In this document: positions 40,684 through 50,284 of the stretch, piece after piece
How positions within the stretch are numbered: the first letter of the stretch is position 1
Layout of the letters: each line of letters starts with the position of its first letter
Assembly: GCA_963817885.1 (NCBI GenBank)
Contig: CAWFQE010000006.1
Coordinates: 1 to 64,000 of the forward strand
Direction: 5' to 3'
Source: CAVOHU01 sp963817885
Lineage (GTDB): Bacteria > Acidobacteriota > Vicinamibacteria > Vicinamibacterales > JAKQTR01
DNA length: 64,000 bases
The notes under the pieces: model-generated
Databases searched by the model: none
Seen by the model: only the letters and a program-made list of their open reading frames with translations
What the model was told of the DNA's origin: nothing
Translations under genes and position numbers: made by a program

Positions 40684-41589
40684 TCATCGAGGTCGAGCCG
40701 CGCGGAACCCCTGCGCGTATTTCGCCCGCCCGAGCGTTCGCGTGAGGATCACCCGGTACCCGGACCGCGCCAGGCCGGCGCGAGCCTGGGCGGCCTCGTC
40801 CCGGCGCCCGAACAGGCCAAATACCGCCGACCCGCTCCCCGTCATGGCCGACGATATCGCGCCGCGCCGGCGCATCGCGGCCCGAAGTCGCGAGATGACC
40901 GGGTGACGCTGCACCACCGGCGCCTCGAGATCGTTGGCGATCAACAGTTCGCGATGCGGCCAGGCTGCGACCCGTTCCTCGCGTCCCTGCGCGCGCGGCG
41001 TCCCCGGGGACGCGGTCTCATCGAACCACCCATACGCCTCGGCCGTCGAGATGCCGAACGCGGGAAGCGCCAGCACCACGTGCAGTGGAACGATGTCTTC
41101 GAGCGGATAGAGATCGTCGCCGCGCCCGAGTCCCATCGCCGCGCCGCCCATCAGAAAATACGCCGCGTCGGCGCCAATGCTCCCGGCGAGGCCGTGAAGA
41201 TCCGGCGGCCGATCTGTCCGGCACCACAGCCGGGCGAGCCCGACCAGGGCGGCCGCCGCGTCGGCGCTTCCCCCTCCAAGCCCCGCCTGCGCGGGGATCC
41301 GCTTCTGCAGGGCGACTCCGACATCGCGCGGCACGCCCGTGCGTCCAATGGCCGCCCAGAGCCGGGCCGCCGCCTTCCACACGAGGTTCTCTTCGCCGCG
41401 TGGCACTGCCTGGTCGGCGCACGAAATCGTAAAGGGGCCGGGCCGCGCGGTGAATGTCAACGTGTCGTGCAGCGCCAGCGACTGGAACACCGTCTGCAAG
41501 TCATGGAACCCATCGGGTCGCGTGCCGGTCACGCGCAGGAACAGGTTGATCTTCGCGTAAGCGTTGATCCGGATGCGTGCGTGGCTCAC
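40684..41589 (-). CDS. ispE: 4-diphosphocytidyl-2-C-methyl-D-erythritol kinase
   Basis: A 301-residue GHMP kinase, third of the MEP-pathway enzymes found here. AYAKINLFLRVTGTRPDGFH starts the fold, the ATP loop is PAQAGLGGGSADAAAALVGL, and SAMTGSGSAVFGLF is the third motif. The start ATG overlaps the end of the LolB-like gene by 4 bp, the frequent lolB-ispE arrangement. Confidence 0.95.
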   Translation of the reverse strand: MSHARIRINAYAKINLFLRVTGTRPDGFHDLQTVFQSLALHDTLTFTARPGPFTISCADQAVPRGEENLVWKAAARLWAAIGRTGVPRDVGVALQKRIPAQAGLGGGSADAAAALVGLARLWCRTDRPPDLHGLAGSIGADAAYFLMGGAAMGLGRGDDLYPLEDIVPLHVVLALPAFGISTAEAYGWFDETASPGTPRAQGREERVAAWPHRELLIANDLEAPVVQRHPVISRLRAAMRRRGAISSAMTGSGSAVFGLFGRRDEAAQARAGLARSGYRVILTRTLGRAKYAQGFRAARPR

Positions 41590-42449
41590 CTGCGAGCTTT
41601 CGAAGCCGGCTCGCCAAAGGGGCCCGACCGCCTGAGTTCGTCGAGCGTCAGCGGCACGGCATCCCCTGGGACCTTGACGGAAAACGCGGCCGGGCTGATC
41701 GCGATGTTGGTCTCGAGCTGGGACAGCCGGAACGACAGCGCCACGCCCCCACGGCCCCCGGCGACGGGATCCTGCCAGACTTTCACCGTCGTGGGCAAGC
41801 CCCCGGCGAAGTCGCCGTATTCGACCGTCACGACGGGAGCGGCCTGCTCGGCCTCGCGCGACGGGGTCAGTTGTCCGGCGACGACGCGCCAGCTGCCCGC
41901 GATGCGCCGGAGATAGGCTTTCGCGCCGTCCTCGAGGCCGATGAGGGCCCAGTCGCCCTGCAGCGCCTGGCCATCAGTCGCTCGCGGATTCGAGACGAGG
42001 CACCCGGCCAGCATCGCGTGCAGGGCGTCGGGCGACAGATCGAGCCCCGTGAGCGCGTCGATGATGTCTCGTGGCGCCGCGCCGGTCAGCACGCGGTGAT
42101 CGCGCGGCAGCAGCAGCGTCCCCTGGTCGAGCCGTGCTGCAAGGATGAAGATCGGGGCGCCGAAGGGGGCGAGTGCCTCCAGGCGGATCGATCCCGGGCG
42201 CTCGAATCCCGCCAGCACGCGGCCGCGCAGCCGCTGGTCCCCGGCGCGGCCCGAGACGGCGATCTCGGCGGTAAGGGTTCGCACGCCCTGGCAGGCCGTC
42301 GTCGCGAGCTTGAAGGTGTCGGCAAAGGCAGGGAGCGGAATCCCGGGCCCCTCGGGCAGGCGAATCCGCGCGGGCACGCAGCTGGACAGGGCACAAGTCG
42401 CCACGCCGAGCGCGATGGCGGCAGCGGCGCGACCGGCCAGCCGGCTCAT
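41586..42449 (-). CDS. LolB/DUF4292-like outer-membrane lipoprotein
   Basis: A 287-residue lipoprotein. A signal segment ends in the lipobox LSSC. What follows resembles the beta-rich LolB/LolA-like fold (LTAEIAVSGRAGDQRLRGRV, FERPGSIRLEALAPFGAPIF). LolB receives lipoproteins from LolA at the outer membrane, but DUF4292 proteins of this size have not all been shown to do so. It overlaps both the TPR gene and ispE by 4 bp, which supports translation coupling. Confidence 0.75.
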   Translation of the reverse strand: MSRLAGRAAAAIALGVATCALSSCVPARIRLPEGPGIPLPAFADTFKLATTACQGVRTLTAEIAVSGRAGDQRLRGRVLAGFERPGSIRLEALAPFGAPIFILAARLDQGTLLLPRDHRVLTGAAPRDIIDALTGLDLSPDALHAMLAGCLVSNPRATDGQALQGDWALIGLEDGAKAYLRRIAGSWRVVAGQLTPSREAEQAAPVVTVEYGDFAGGLPTTVKVWQDPVAGGRGGVALSFRLSQLETNIAISPAAFSVKVPGDAVPLTLDELRRSGPFGEPASKARR

Positions 42450-44473
42450 CGGCGGGTTGCCTTCTCCTGGGCCGCCCTGACCTTTCGCTCGATGGCTGCG
42501 CGATCGATCGAATCGCCGTCACCGGCGAGCGCGCGTTTCCACGCCTCGATCGCCTCCTCGTGCCTGCCGCGCCGCGACAGCAGGTCGCCCAGGTGCTCCT
42601 GCACCGCCGAGTCGCGGGGCAGCAGGTCCGCAGCCTGTTTCAGGTACTTCTCGGCGAGATCGAGCTGGTTCAGCTTGAAGTGCGCCCAGCCCAGGCTGTC
42701 GATGTAGGCGCTGTTGTGCGGATCGACCTCGACGGCCCGCTTGATGAGCGCCAGGGCCTCGGGAAGGCGCTCGCCCCGGTCGGCCAACATGTAGCCGAGG
42801 TAGTTCAGCGTGGGCCCGTGCTGGGGATCTCTCGCAAGCACCTGCCGGAAGACTTTCTCTGCCTCGGCGAAGCGCTTCTGCTTCTCGAGCATCGCGCCGT
42901 ACTGGAACTGGACGTTCAGGTTGTCCGGCGTCCGGGCGACCTGGGCCTTCAGCACGTCAGCGGCTTCGGCATAGCGCTGGGCCGAGGCGTAGTACTCCGC
43001 CAGCGCGAACGCGCCGTCGGGCTCCGTGCGGCCCGGGTCCTGCAGGCTCTTCAGCAGGGCCGCACCCTCGTCGACCTTCCCGGCCCCGCGCAGCGCCTCG
43101 GCCTCGAGGCGTACCAGACGCAGATCCTTGTCGTCCTTCTGGCGCTTCTCGCGCACCAGCTTCAATGCCCGATCGTACTGCTTGGCCGCAACGAGCGCCT
43201 GGATCAGATAGGTCCCGAGCGTGGCGTCGTCGGGCGTCTGGGCCTGCGCGCGCTCGAAGCTGGAAACCGCCTCGCCCGGACGGCCAAGTTCGAGATATGC
43301 GAAGCCGAGGTGCGTCAGCAGCAGGCTGGTGTCCGATTCGCGGCCTGTGCCCGCCTTGGCGACCAGCGGACCGAGCGCGTCGACCACCTTCTGGTATTCC
43401 CTGCGCTGCTCCAGCACCTGCGCGAGCGCGTGGGGGCCCCACGCGCGATTGGGCGCAATCGCCATCAGGCGGCGGGCGCTCTGCTCGGCGGCATCGAGCT
43501 CGCCGGTGTCGCGCTGCGCCTGCGACAGCAGGTAGAGCGGCCATCCGCTGTTCGGATTCAGGCGCACGATCTCGGCCAGCTTGGTGCGCGCCTGGACCAT
43601 GCGTATGGGACCGCCCGCATTCATCAGCGCGAACGCCCACTTGGTCTTCACGTCCTGGTCCGACGGATCCTCGGCGGAAGCCTTTCCATACGCGTCGGCG
43701 GCGTCGCTGAAGCGCTGGGCCTTGTCGTAGGCGTCGCCCAGGGCGCCGTAGAAGTCAGGATTCTGGGCGACGGCGTCCTTCAGCAGTTCCAGCGCATCGG
43801 CGCTCCGGCCGGCCGTGGTGTACACCTCGGCCAGCAACGACACGGCCTCGGGCATGTAGGGTTCGTCGGCCAGCAGGTTCCGGAGTGTCGAGATGCACGT
43901 GTCGTAATTCTTGCTCTTCAAGTAGAGGCGCGCGAGACCCACACGCAGGCCGGGCGGGGTCAGGTCGCCCTCTGCCTTGAAGGCCGCTTCCAGGTGCCCG
44001 ATGGCGATCGAGAGATTCGACGGAGTTCCCGGCGCCTTGGCCGCGGCGCCTGGATCCTCGTGCTCGGCGAGCTCGGCGTAGATGGATCCGAGCACGGCAT
44101 GCGCGCCGCCATGCGCGGGATTGATCTTGAGCGCAGCCTCGGCGGCGTCGATCGCATCGCGCATCCGGCTCTGGCGGGCGTAGAGCGCGGCCAGCTCAGC
44201 CGGGAGTTCGGCCGATTTCGGATCCAGCTCCATGGCTTTCCGGTACGCGGCGATGGCACCATCGACGTCCCCCCGCGACTCGAGGTTGCGTCCGAGCATG
44301 AACTGGAAATAGGCCTCGGCAACCGGGTCCGGCGCGGGCGCCTCGGTCGACTTGGTGGCCTTGGAGGTGGCGGGCGGAACCGTCGCCTGCGGGGACGGGG
44401 AACGCGGGGGTGCCTGCTGCACGCCCAGCATGACGACGAGAACTAGCTGGATCATCTCGCTCGATTGTTCCAC
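42446..44473 (-). CDS. Large TPR-repeat protein
   Basis: A 675-residue protein with a hydrophobic N-terminus (IQLVLVVMLGVQ), a Pro/Thr-rich linker and then about fourteen tetratricopeptide repeats to the C-terminus (for example YRKAMELDPKSAELPAELAA and YLGYMLADRGERLPEALALI). Such proteins scaffold complexes in the periplasm or envelope, and no partner can be named. The start is GTG 44473 with GGAGG upstream. An ATG six codons in is possible. It heads the LolB-like/ispE operon. Confidence 0.8.
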   Translation of the reverse strand: MEQSSEMIQLVLVVMLGVQQAPPRSPSPQATVPPATSKATKSTEAPAPDPVAEAYFQFMLGRNLESRGDVDGAIAAYRKAMELDPKSAELPAELAALYARQSRMRDAIDAAEAALKINPAHGGAHAVLGSIYAELAEHEDPGAAAKAPGTPSNLSIAIGHLEAAFKAEGDLTPPGLRVGLARLYLKSKNYDTCISTLRNLLADEPYMPEAVSLLAEVYTTAGRSADALELLKDAVAQNPDFYGALGDAYDKAQRFSDAADAYGKASAEDPSDQDVKTKWAFALMNAGGPIRMVQARTKLAEIVRLNPNSGWPLYLLSQAQRDTGELDAAEQSARRLMAIAPNRAWGPHALAQVLEQRREYQKVVDALGPLVAKAGTGRESDTSLLLTHLGFAYLELGRPGEAVSSFERAQAQTPDDATLGTYLIQALVAAKQYDRALKLVREKRQKDDKDLRLVRLEAEALRGAGKVDEGAALLKSLQDPGRTEPDGAFALAEYYASAQRYAEAADVLKAQVARTPDNLNVQFQYGAMLEKQKRFAEAEKVFRQVLARDPQHGPTLNYLGYMLADRGERLPEALALIKRAVEVDPHNSAYIDSLGWAHFKLNQLDLAEKYLKQAADLLPRDSAVQEHLGDLLSRRGRHEEAIEAWKRALAGDGDSIDRAAIERKVRAAQEKATRR

Positions 44474-44585
44474 AAAAGGCCTCCACTGTCAGCCTGCCCG
44501 CCGCCCCGGTCCCGCGCGCGTGCCGCAGCGTCGCGGCCTCGCCTGTCTGGTATAGTGGCAGGAGTATCTGGAGGAGGAATTGAGG

Positions 44586-44771
44586 ATGCCCGTCGACCCT
44601 GAACTTCTGGCCATTCTCGCGTGTCCGAACTGCAAGACGCCCGTGGTTCTGGTGAACGACGGCTCCGGGCTGAAGTGCGGCCAGTGCTCGCGCGTCTATC
44701 CCATCAAGGATGACATCCCGGTCATGCTGATCGACGAGGCGACCATCGACGAGGCACCCGCCAAGGCGTGA
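44586..44771 (+). CDS. Trm112-family zinc protein
   Basis: A 61-residue protein of the Trm112/YcaR type: a first CxxC (ACPNCKTPVVL), a second CxxC (LKCGQCSRVYPIKDDIPVML) and a short acidic tail. Bacterial members are often found in LPS or lipid A operons and their role is unclear. The start is ATG 44586 with AGGAGG eight bases upstream. It is the first gene of the plus-strand glycan operon. Confidence 0.88.
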   Translation: MPVDPELLAILACPNCKTPVVLVNDGSGLKCGQCSRVYPIKDDIPVMLIDEATIDEAPAKA

Positions 44772-44781
44772 AGGCTCGCTT

Positions 44782-45897
44782 CTGAAAATCCTCCTCATCC
44801 GCCTGCGGCTGATCGGCGACGTCGTGCTCACGACGCCCGCCATTCGCGCCCTGCGCCAGGCTCGACCCGACAGCTGGATCAGCTACCTGGTCGAACCGGG
44901 AGCCGCGCCGGTCGTTGCGCAGAATCCACACCTGAACGAGGTCATCGTGGCGCCGCTCAGCCGGGGGCTGGAACGCTGGCGGCACGATCTCGGCCTGGCC
45001 CGCCGCCTGCGGCGCGAGCACTTCGACGTGGTCGTCGACTTCCACGGAGGGCCGCGCAGCTCGTGGCTCGCGTTCCTGAGCGGCGCGCCCACCCGGATCG
45101 GGTACACCGTGAAGGGCCGGAGCTGGATGTACACGCAGCGCATCTTCCGGCCGCGCATCCACCGGCCGCGGCACTCGGTGGAGAACCAGTGGGACCTGAT
45201 CGAGGCGCTGCTGCCGGGCGTCGGCCGGCCGACGCCTGAGCACGATTTCGTGGAGATGTTCGACGAGCCCGGCGCGGGCGAGTGCGTCGAGACCAGGCTG
45301 GCCCGGAGCCTGATCACGCCCGAGCACGAGATCGTGGTCGTTCACGTCGGCGCCGGGAACGAGTACCGCCGGTGGCCGGAAGAGGCGTTTGTCGACACGG
45401 TGGCCGCGCTGATCGCGGCAGGGACAAACCGGCGTATCATCCTCACTACCGGCGCGGCGCAGGCCGACACCTGTTACCGCATCCTCGGGATGATCGCGGC
45501 TCGCCCTGGCATGCAGCCGGGCGCCGTCGTGGCGTGGTGCGACCTGGGTCTCTCGGAACTTCGCAACCTGATTGGCCGGGCGGCCCTGTTCATCGGAGGC
45601 GACAGCGGGCCGGCCCACGTGGCCGCGACGACCCGCACGCCGATGGTGGTGCTCTACGGGCCGACGCTGCCCGAGGTGTGGGGCCCCTGGCGTCACCCGT
45701 CGCGTGTCACCGAGATCGTCGATATCGGCGCGCTTCCGTGCCGGCCCTGCGATCAGCGTGTGTGTGCGCCGGGAGATTTCCGGTGCCTCCGCACGCTTCC
45801 GGCGTCGGCGGTGGTCGCGGCGGCCGACCGGGCCCTGCGCCGGCAGGCCGGGCAGCCCCACCCGGGGGACGTGAACGAGAGCGCGAGGATCGAATGA
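44782..45897 (+). CDS. Glycosyltransferase family 9 (heptosyltransferase type)
   Basis: A 371-residue GT9 enzyme of LPS core synthesis. The N-terminus KILLIRLRLIGDVVLTTPAI and the late motif FIGGDSGPAHVAATTRTPMV, with ALYGPT-like VVLYGPTLPEVW, are typical of WaaC/WaaF/WaaQ. The best match to the family start is a CTG codon at 44782, with GAAGG seven bases upstream. The first in-frame ATG/GTG comes 14 codons later and would cut the first strand. The stop overlaps the next gene (ATGA). Confidence 0.85.
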   Translation: MKILLIRLRLIGDVVLTTPAIRALRQARPDSWISYLVEPGAAPVVAQNPHLNEVIVAPLSRGLERWRHDLGLARRLRREHFDVVVDFHGGPRSSWLAFLSGAPTRIGYTVKGRSWMYTQRIFRPRIHRPRHSVENQWDLIEALLPGVGRPTPEHDFVEMFDEPGAGECVETRLARSLITPEHEIVVVHVGAGNEYRRWPEEAFVDTVAALIAAGTNRRIILTTGAAQADTCYRILGMIAARPGMQPGAVVAWCDLGLSELRNLIGRAALFIGGDSGPAHVAATTRTPMVVLYGPTLPEVWGPWRHPSRVTEIVDIGALPCRPCDQRVCAPGDFRCLRTLPASAVVAAADRALRRQAGQPHPGDVNESARIE

Positions 45898-47108
45898 AGG
45901 CCCAGATGCCGTTGGACTTGAACATCTCAGAAGGAGCTCCGCCCCGGGACTGGCTGGAGCTGGCCGGTCTCGCCTCGCTGCTGGCCTTCGGCGCGGTCAT
46001 CCAGTTCTCCATCGCGGGCGCGGAAATGCTGCTCGGGGCCGCGGTCGCCTGCTGGCTCGCCAGGCTGGCCACCGGTCGGACGACGTTCGCCGCGCCGGCG
46101 TTCTTCCGGCCACTGGTCATCTACGCCATCATCACGCTGGTGTCCTCGGTGTTCTCGGTCCAGGTGAGGACGAGCCTCGTCGACTGCAAGCAGCTGCTGC
46201 TATTCCTCGCCGTGCCGATGACCTTCGACATGGCGCGCGGCGCGCGGGCGCGGACGCTGGTGACCGTGACGGTCAGCGTGGGGGCCGCCAGCGCGGCGTA
46301 CGGGATCATCCAGTACGGCATCCTGCACTACAACGACCTGGGCCAGAGGCCGCTCGGCACGCTCGGCCACTACATGACCTACTCCGGGCTGCTGATGCTG
46401 ACGGCCACGGCCGCCGCCTCGCGCGTGCTGTTCGAACGGCGCGATCGCATGTGGCCGGCGCTGGTGCTGCCGGCGCTGCTCGTCGCCCTGGTCACCACCT
46501 TCACCCGCAGCGCGTGGGTGGGCACCTGCGTGTCGTTCGCGCTGCTGTGCACGCTGAAGGATTTCCGGCTGTTCGCCGCGGCGCCGGTCCTCTTCGCGCT
46601 GTTTTTCGCCGTGGCGCCCTCGCAGCTGGTGCAGCGGTTCTATTCGATGTTCGATCTCCACGATCCGACCAATCGCGATCGCATCGCGATGGTGCGCGAA
46701 GGGGTTCGCATGATCGCGGCGGACCCGATGACCGGCATGGGGCCCAACATGGTCGAGAAGGTCTATGCCCGGTTCCGCGATCCGGAGGCCGTGGAGCGGC
46801 TGAACCCCCACCTGCACAACGTGCCCATGCAGATCGCCGCCGAGCGCGGGCTCCCGGCGCTCGGGGTCTGGTTCTGGTTCGTCGGGTCGACGGTGGTCGG
46901 GCTGGTCCGATCGCTGCGCACGAGCCGTCATCGGTTCCTGGCCGCGGCAGGACTCGGCGCCGTCGCGGCGATGCTGTCGGCCGGAATGTTCGAGCACAAC
47001 TTCGGCAATTCCCAGTTCCTGATGATGTACCTCGTCCTCATCACACTCCCGTTCGCGGCCGATCGCCCCGAACCCAGCCTGCGGGCCGTCTCCGAGATTG
47101 CGGCCTGA
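45894..47108 (+). CDS. O-antigen ligase-like membrane protein
   Basis: A 404-residue protein with 10-12 membrane helices and the Wzy_C/WaaL-type region: TFTRSAWVGTCVSFALLC, then a periplasmic loop with GVRMIAADPMTGMGPNMVEK and NPHLHNVPMQIAAERGLPAL. The conserved arginine and histidine residues of such ligases lie there. It would join O-antigen or another glycan to lipid A-core, or polymerise it. The ATG overlaps the GT9 stop. A longer open frame upstream is a shadow. Confidence 0.88.
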   Translation: MKAQMPLDLNISEGAPPRDWLELAGLASLLAFGAVIQFSIAGAEMLLGAAVACWLARLATGRTTFAAPAFFRPLVIYAIITLVSSVFSVQVRTSLVDCKQLLLFLAVPMTFDMARGARARTLVTVTVSVGAASAAYGIIQYGILHYNDLGQRPLGTLGHYMTYSGLLMLTATAAASRVLFERRDRMWPALVLPALLVALVTTFTRSAWVGTCVSFALLCTLKDFRLFAAAPVLFALFFAVAPSQLVQRFYSMFDLHDPTNRDRIAMVREGVRMIAADPMTGMGPNMVEKVYARFRDPEAVERLNPHLHNVPMQIAAERGLPALGVWFWFVGSTVVGLVRSLRTSRHRFLAAAGLGAVAAMLSAGMFEHNFGNSQFLMMYLVLITLPFAADRPEPSLRAVSEIAA

Positions 47109-47122
47109 TTGAGGAACGCGCC

Positions 47123-48119
47123 GTGAGCCCTGTGTCCGTGCTCTCGCTCGACCGCGCCCGCCAGATGATCGGGCGCATGGCCGATGTCTCCGTCTTGATC
47201 GTCGGCGACGTGATGCTCGATCAGTTCGTGGTGGGCAGGGTCAACCGGATTTCGCCGGAGGCGCCGGTCCCCGTGGTCGAGTACCGATCACGACGAGTAC
47301 CGGATTGGCGGCGCCGGCAATGTCGGGGCCAACGTGAGCGCGTTGGGGGCCCGCGTGGAGCTCTCGGCCGTGGTCGGCGATGATCCGTCCGCAGAAATCC
47401 TTCGCGGCGAGCTGCGGAAGCGGGGCATCGGCTGCGACGGGCTCATCACCGACACGTCCCGGCGGACGACGACCAAGCAGCGCGTCGTCACGAACCGGCG
47501 GCTGCAGGTCGCGCGCATCGACTACGAGAACGATGCGGAGCTCGCCGGTGACATCGAGCGGTCGCTCATCGAACGCATCGAGCGGCAGCTCGAAACCGCC
47601 AGTGTCGTCGTGGTGTCGGACTACCTCAAAGGCGTGGTCACCCGCGGCCTGATGGCCCGCATCGTCGAGCTCGCCCGCAGGCGCGGCACGCCGGTCCTGG
47701 TGGATCCGAAGATCCCGCACATCGATCGCTACGCCGGGGCCACGCTGGTCACGCCGAACCATGTCGAGGCCGAACTGGCGACGCGCATGCGCATCCGGTC
47801 CGACGAGGATGCCCGACTCGCCGCGCGGGCTTTCGTCGAGCTGGCGCACTGCGACGGCGTGCTGATCACGAGAGGCGAGCAGGGCATGTCGCTGCTCGAT
47901 GGAAGGACCGAGGCGCACTTCCCTGCGGTGGCGCGGGAAGTGTCAGACGTGACCGGCGCCGGCGACACCGTCATCGCGACATTCGCCCTGTCGCTGGCCG
48001 TCGGTGCGTCAGGAGAAGAAGCCGCGCAGCTGGCCAATCACGCGGCGGGCGTCGTCGTCGGCAAGTTCGGACCGGCCACCGCGACGCCCGAGGAACTTCT
48101 CGCCGCCCTGCAGGGCTGA
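47123..48119 (+). pseudogene. HldE/RfaE-type sugar kinase, frameshifted
   Basis: A PfkB-family kinase similar to the HldE kinase domain, which phosphorylates heptose-7-phosphate at C1. Frame one starts at GTG 47123 (GAGGA upstream) with VSVLIVGDVMLDQFVVGRVN and breaks near 47286-47291. The second frame carries GGAGNVGANVSALGARVELS and the PfkB signature DVTGAGDTVIATFALSLA. One extra base at the break would join them into about 332 residues. No nucleotidyltransferase domain is present. The break may be a real mutation or an assembly error. It closes the LPS operon. Confidence 0.85.
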
Positions 48120-48321
48120 GCCCGGTCTCGAGACGCGGCCCGCATCCCGAACGCGATCCGCGCTTGATTCGCATAGCCTGGGGTTCCTGAAACCCCGGGT
48201 CTTCCGCCCGTCTCCGGTCAGCGGCCTGTCGCCTGCAGCCGTTGGCCCATGTGACCTACGACCTCTAACCTGTAACCTCTGGCCTCTGACCTGTAACCTG
48301 TAACCTGTAACCTATTCCGTC
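48120..48321. repeat. Repeat-bearing gap: REP-like hairpin and ACCTGTA heptad array
   Basis: A palindrome GGGGTT(48180-48185)/AACCCC(48191-48196) resembles the REP units at 58.6 kb. At 48254-48316 nine 7-bp units (acctacg, acctcta, acctgta, acctctg, gcctctg, acctgta three times, acctatt) end 5 bp before the purH stop. The consensus is the same as at 24923-24985. Confidence 0.8.
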
Positions 48322-49926
48322 CTAGTGCCTGAAGTGGCGGTGCCGGGTGAAGACCATGGCCATCCCGTGCTCGTCGGCAGCGGCGATCACCTCTGCGTCA
48401 CGGACCGAGCCCCCGGGCTGAACAACCGCCGTCGCACCGGCCCCGGCCAGCGCATCGAGCCCGTCCCTGAACGGGAAGTACGCATCGGAAGCGGCCGCCG
48501 ATCCCTGCAGCGACACGGGCGGCGCGGCCGCGCCCGCCTTCATCACCGCAACCTTCACCGCGTCGACGCGGCTCATCTGGCCCGCTCCGATGGCCAGCGT
48601 GCGGTCCGCGCCGGTGAAGATGACGGCGTTCGACTTGACGTGTGCGCAGATCCGCCACGCAAATCTCAACGAGATCCATTCTGCGGCGGTCGGTTGCCGG
48701 CGGGTGACGACTTCGATCGAGTCGCCGCCCGGCCAGTCGCTCGACGCCTCGCTGACGCGGTCGCGCGCCTGGATCAGCATCCCTCCAAGGGCGCTCCTGA
48801 TTTCAGTGGCCGGAAAGCCGGCCCCGTTCTCCGCCGATCGCGGCGGGACCACCACGACGCGCAGGTTCTTCTTCGCCGCCAGGATCGCCAGCGCCGCCTC
48901 GGAGATTCCCGGGGCGACCACGGCTTCGATGAAGGTCGACGCAATCGCGCGGGCCGTGTCTTCGTCGATGGCCCGATTGCACCCCACGATGCCGCCGTAG
49001 GCCGACAGCGGGTCGGCGTCTCTGGCGCGCGTGTAGGCCTCGGCCAACGATGAGCCGGTCGCGGCGCCGCAGGGATTGGTGTGCTTGATGACGACCGCTG
49101 CGGCTTCGGTGAACTCGCCGACGATGCGCGCGGCAGAATCCAGATCCAGCAGGTTCGTGTACGACAGTTCCTTGCCCTGGAGCACCGACGGAAGATCGGA
49201 GGCCGACGCCGTTTCCGGCACATACCATGCGGCAGCCTGGTGCGGGTTCTCGCCGTACCGGAGGTCGCGCATCTTGCGGAGTCCCATCGCCAGGTGCGGC
49301 CCGAATTCGCGCACCGTGTCCTTCCCGCGCTGCAGGCCTGAGGCGCCGGCCGTCACCCGATGGAGTTCGTTCGCGATCGCAGAGTCGTAGAGGGCGGTGT
49401 GCATGAACGCCTTCTGCGCCAGTTCCAGGCGGAAGGCGAGCGACGGCCCGCCGGGCCGATCGAGGGCGTCGAGGACGGACTGGTAGTCGGCCGGCGAGAC
49501 GGCCACCAGGACATGCGGAAAGTTCTTGGCGGCCGAGCGAATCATGCTGGGGCCGCCGATGTCGATCTGCTCCACCAGCTCCGGCACCGGCGTGTCCGGG
49601 TTCGCCGCAGCCTGCCTGAACGGGTACAGGTTGACCGCCACGACATCGATGGGGGTGATCTCGAATCGCGACAGGGCCTCGCGATCGCCCGCGTGGTCCC
49701 GGCGCGCGAGGATTCCGCCGTGAATTCGCGGGTGGAGCGTCTTCACCCGGCCATCCATCATTTCAGGGGCGCCCGTCACGTCGGACACGGGGACCACCGG
49801 GATGCCCGCCTCGGCAAGCGCCCGGGCGGTACCGCCGGTCGAGACGATGGTCAAGCCGCGGTCCACGAGGGCGCGGGCGAAGTCGACGATCCCGGTTTTG
49901 TCGGAGACTGACAAGAGTGCGTACAT
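48322..49926 (-). CDS. purH: Bifunctional AICAR transformylase/IMP cyclohydrolase
   Basis: A 534-residue PurH catalysing the last two steps of IMP synthesis. The N-terminal cyclohydrolase domain (LLSVSDKTGIVDFARALVDR, MMDGRVKTLHPRIHGGILAR) is followed by the transformylase domain with KHTNPCGAA, and SNAVIFTGADRTLAIGAGQM near the C-terminus. Complete. It is a single gene divergent from the cold-shock gene. Confidence 0.98.
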   Translation of the reverse strand: MYALLSVSDKTGIVDFARALVDRGLTIVSTGGTARALAEAGIPVVPVSDVTGAPEMMDGRVKTLHPRIHGGILARRDHAGDREALSRFEITPIDVVAVNLYPFRQAAANPDTPVPELVEQIDIGGPSMIRSAAKNFPHVLVAVSPADYQSVLDALDRPGGPSLAFRLELAQKAFMHTALYDSAIANELHRVTAGASGLQRGKDTVREFGPHLAMGLRKMRDLRYGENPHQAAAWYVPETASASDLPSVLQGKELSYTNLLDLDSAARIVGEFTEAAAVVIKHTNPCGAATGSSLAEAYTRARDADPLSAYGGIVGCNRAIDEDTARAIASTFIEAVVAPGISEAALAILAAKKNLRVVVVPPRSAENGAGFPATEIRSALGGMLIQARDRVSEASSDWPGGDSIEVVTRRQPTAAEWISLRFAWRICAHVKSNAVIFTGADRTLAIGAGQMSRVDAVKVAVMKAGAAAPPVSLQGSAAASDAYFPFRDGLDALAGAGATAVVQPGGSVRDAEVIAAADEHGMAMVFTRHRHFRH

Positions 49927-50202
49927 GGGTTCACGCTCGCGGTTTCAAGAGTGGCAGGCACCTCATTGTCCGGTGCCTCTGGAGTGGCCGTGGTCGCCGA
50001 TGAGTTCCCCGGAAGACGCGCCTGCGCGTTGGTGCCGGCAAGCCCTGAGGGCCCGACCGGCCATTTTACTGTCAGACGGCGCGGGCGATGCTGTCAACTC
50101 CTGTGACCGGCATCTCCGGGGTGTATCCCGTCCGATACAACCCCTGGACATGCAAATCAGCGATTTCGTTCGGGAAACATCGCGCCCGGGCGATTCGAAC
50201 TC
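49927..50202. other. Divergent spacer between purH and the cold-shock gene
   Basis: These 276 bp contain the purH upstream region, in which no confident promoter was found, and end at the strong csp promoter. No gene is supported. Confidence 0.5.
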
Positions 50203-50231
50203 TTGACACGATCCAGACCGCCCGCTATTAT
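50203..50231 (+). promoter_or_regulatory. Strong promoter of the cold-shock gene
   Basis: TTGACA (50203-50208), a 17-bp spacer and TATTAT (50226-50231): a consensus -35, the ideal spacer and a near-consensus -10. Transcription should start near 50238, immediately ahead of an intrinsic terminator. Confidence 0.85.
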
Positions 50232-50238
50232 CGCAATC

Positions 50239-50284
50239 GGCGCTGATCGGGCGGCACTCGACCGCCTCAGCGGCCTTTTTTTTT
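50239..50284 (+). terminator. Intrinsic terminator or attenuator in the cold-shock leader
   Basis: CGCTGA (50241-50246) pairs with TCAGCG (50267-50272), and inside it GGCGG (50250-50254) pairs with CCGCC (50262-50266). Nine T residues (50276-50284) follow a CC. It lies 0-50 nt after the predicted start and about 90 nt before the csp ATG. No upstream plus-strand gene needs it. Confidence 0.8.

Noticed and set aside
45282..45893. Long N-terminal extension of the O-antigen ligase
   Set aside because: It overlaps the GT9 gene in a second frame. The ATG at 45894 with a stop-start overlap is the natural start.
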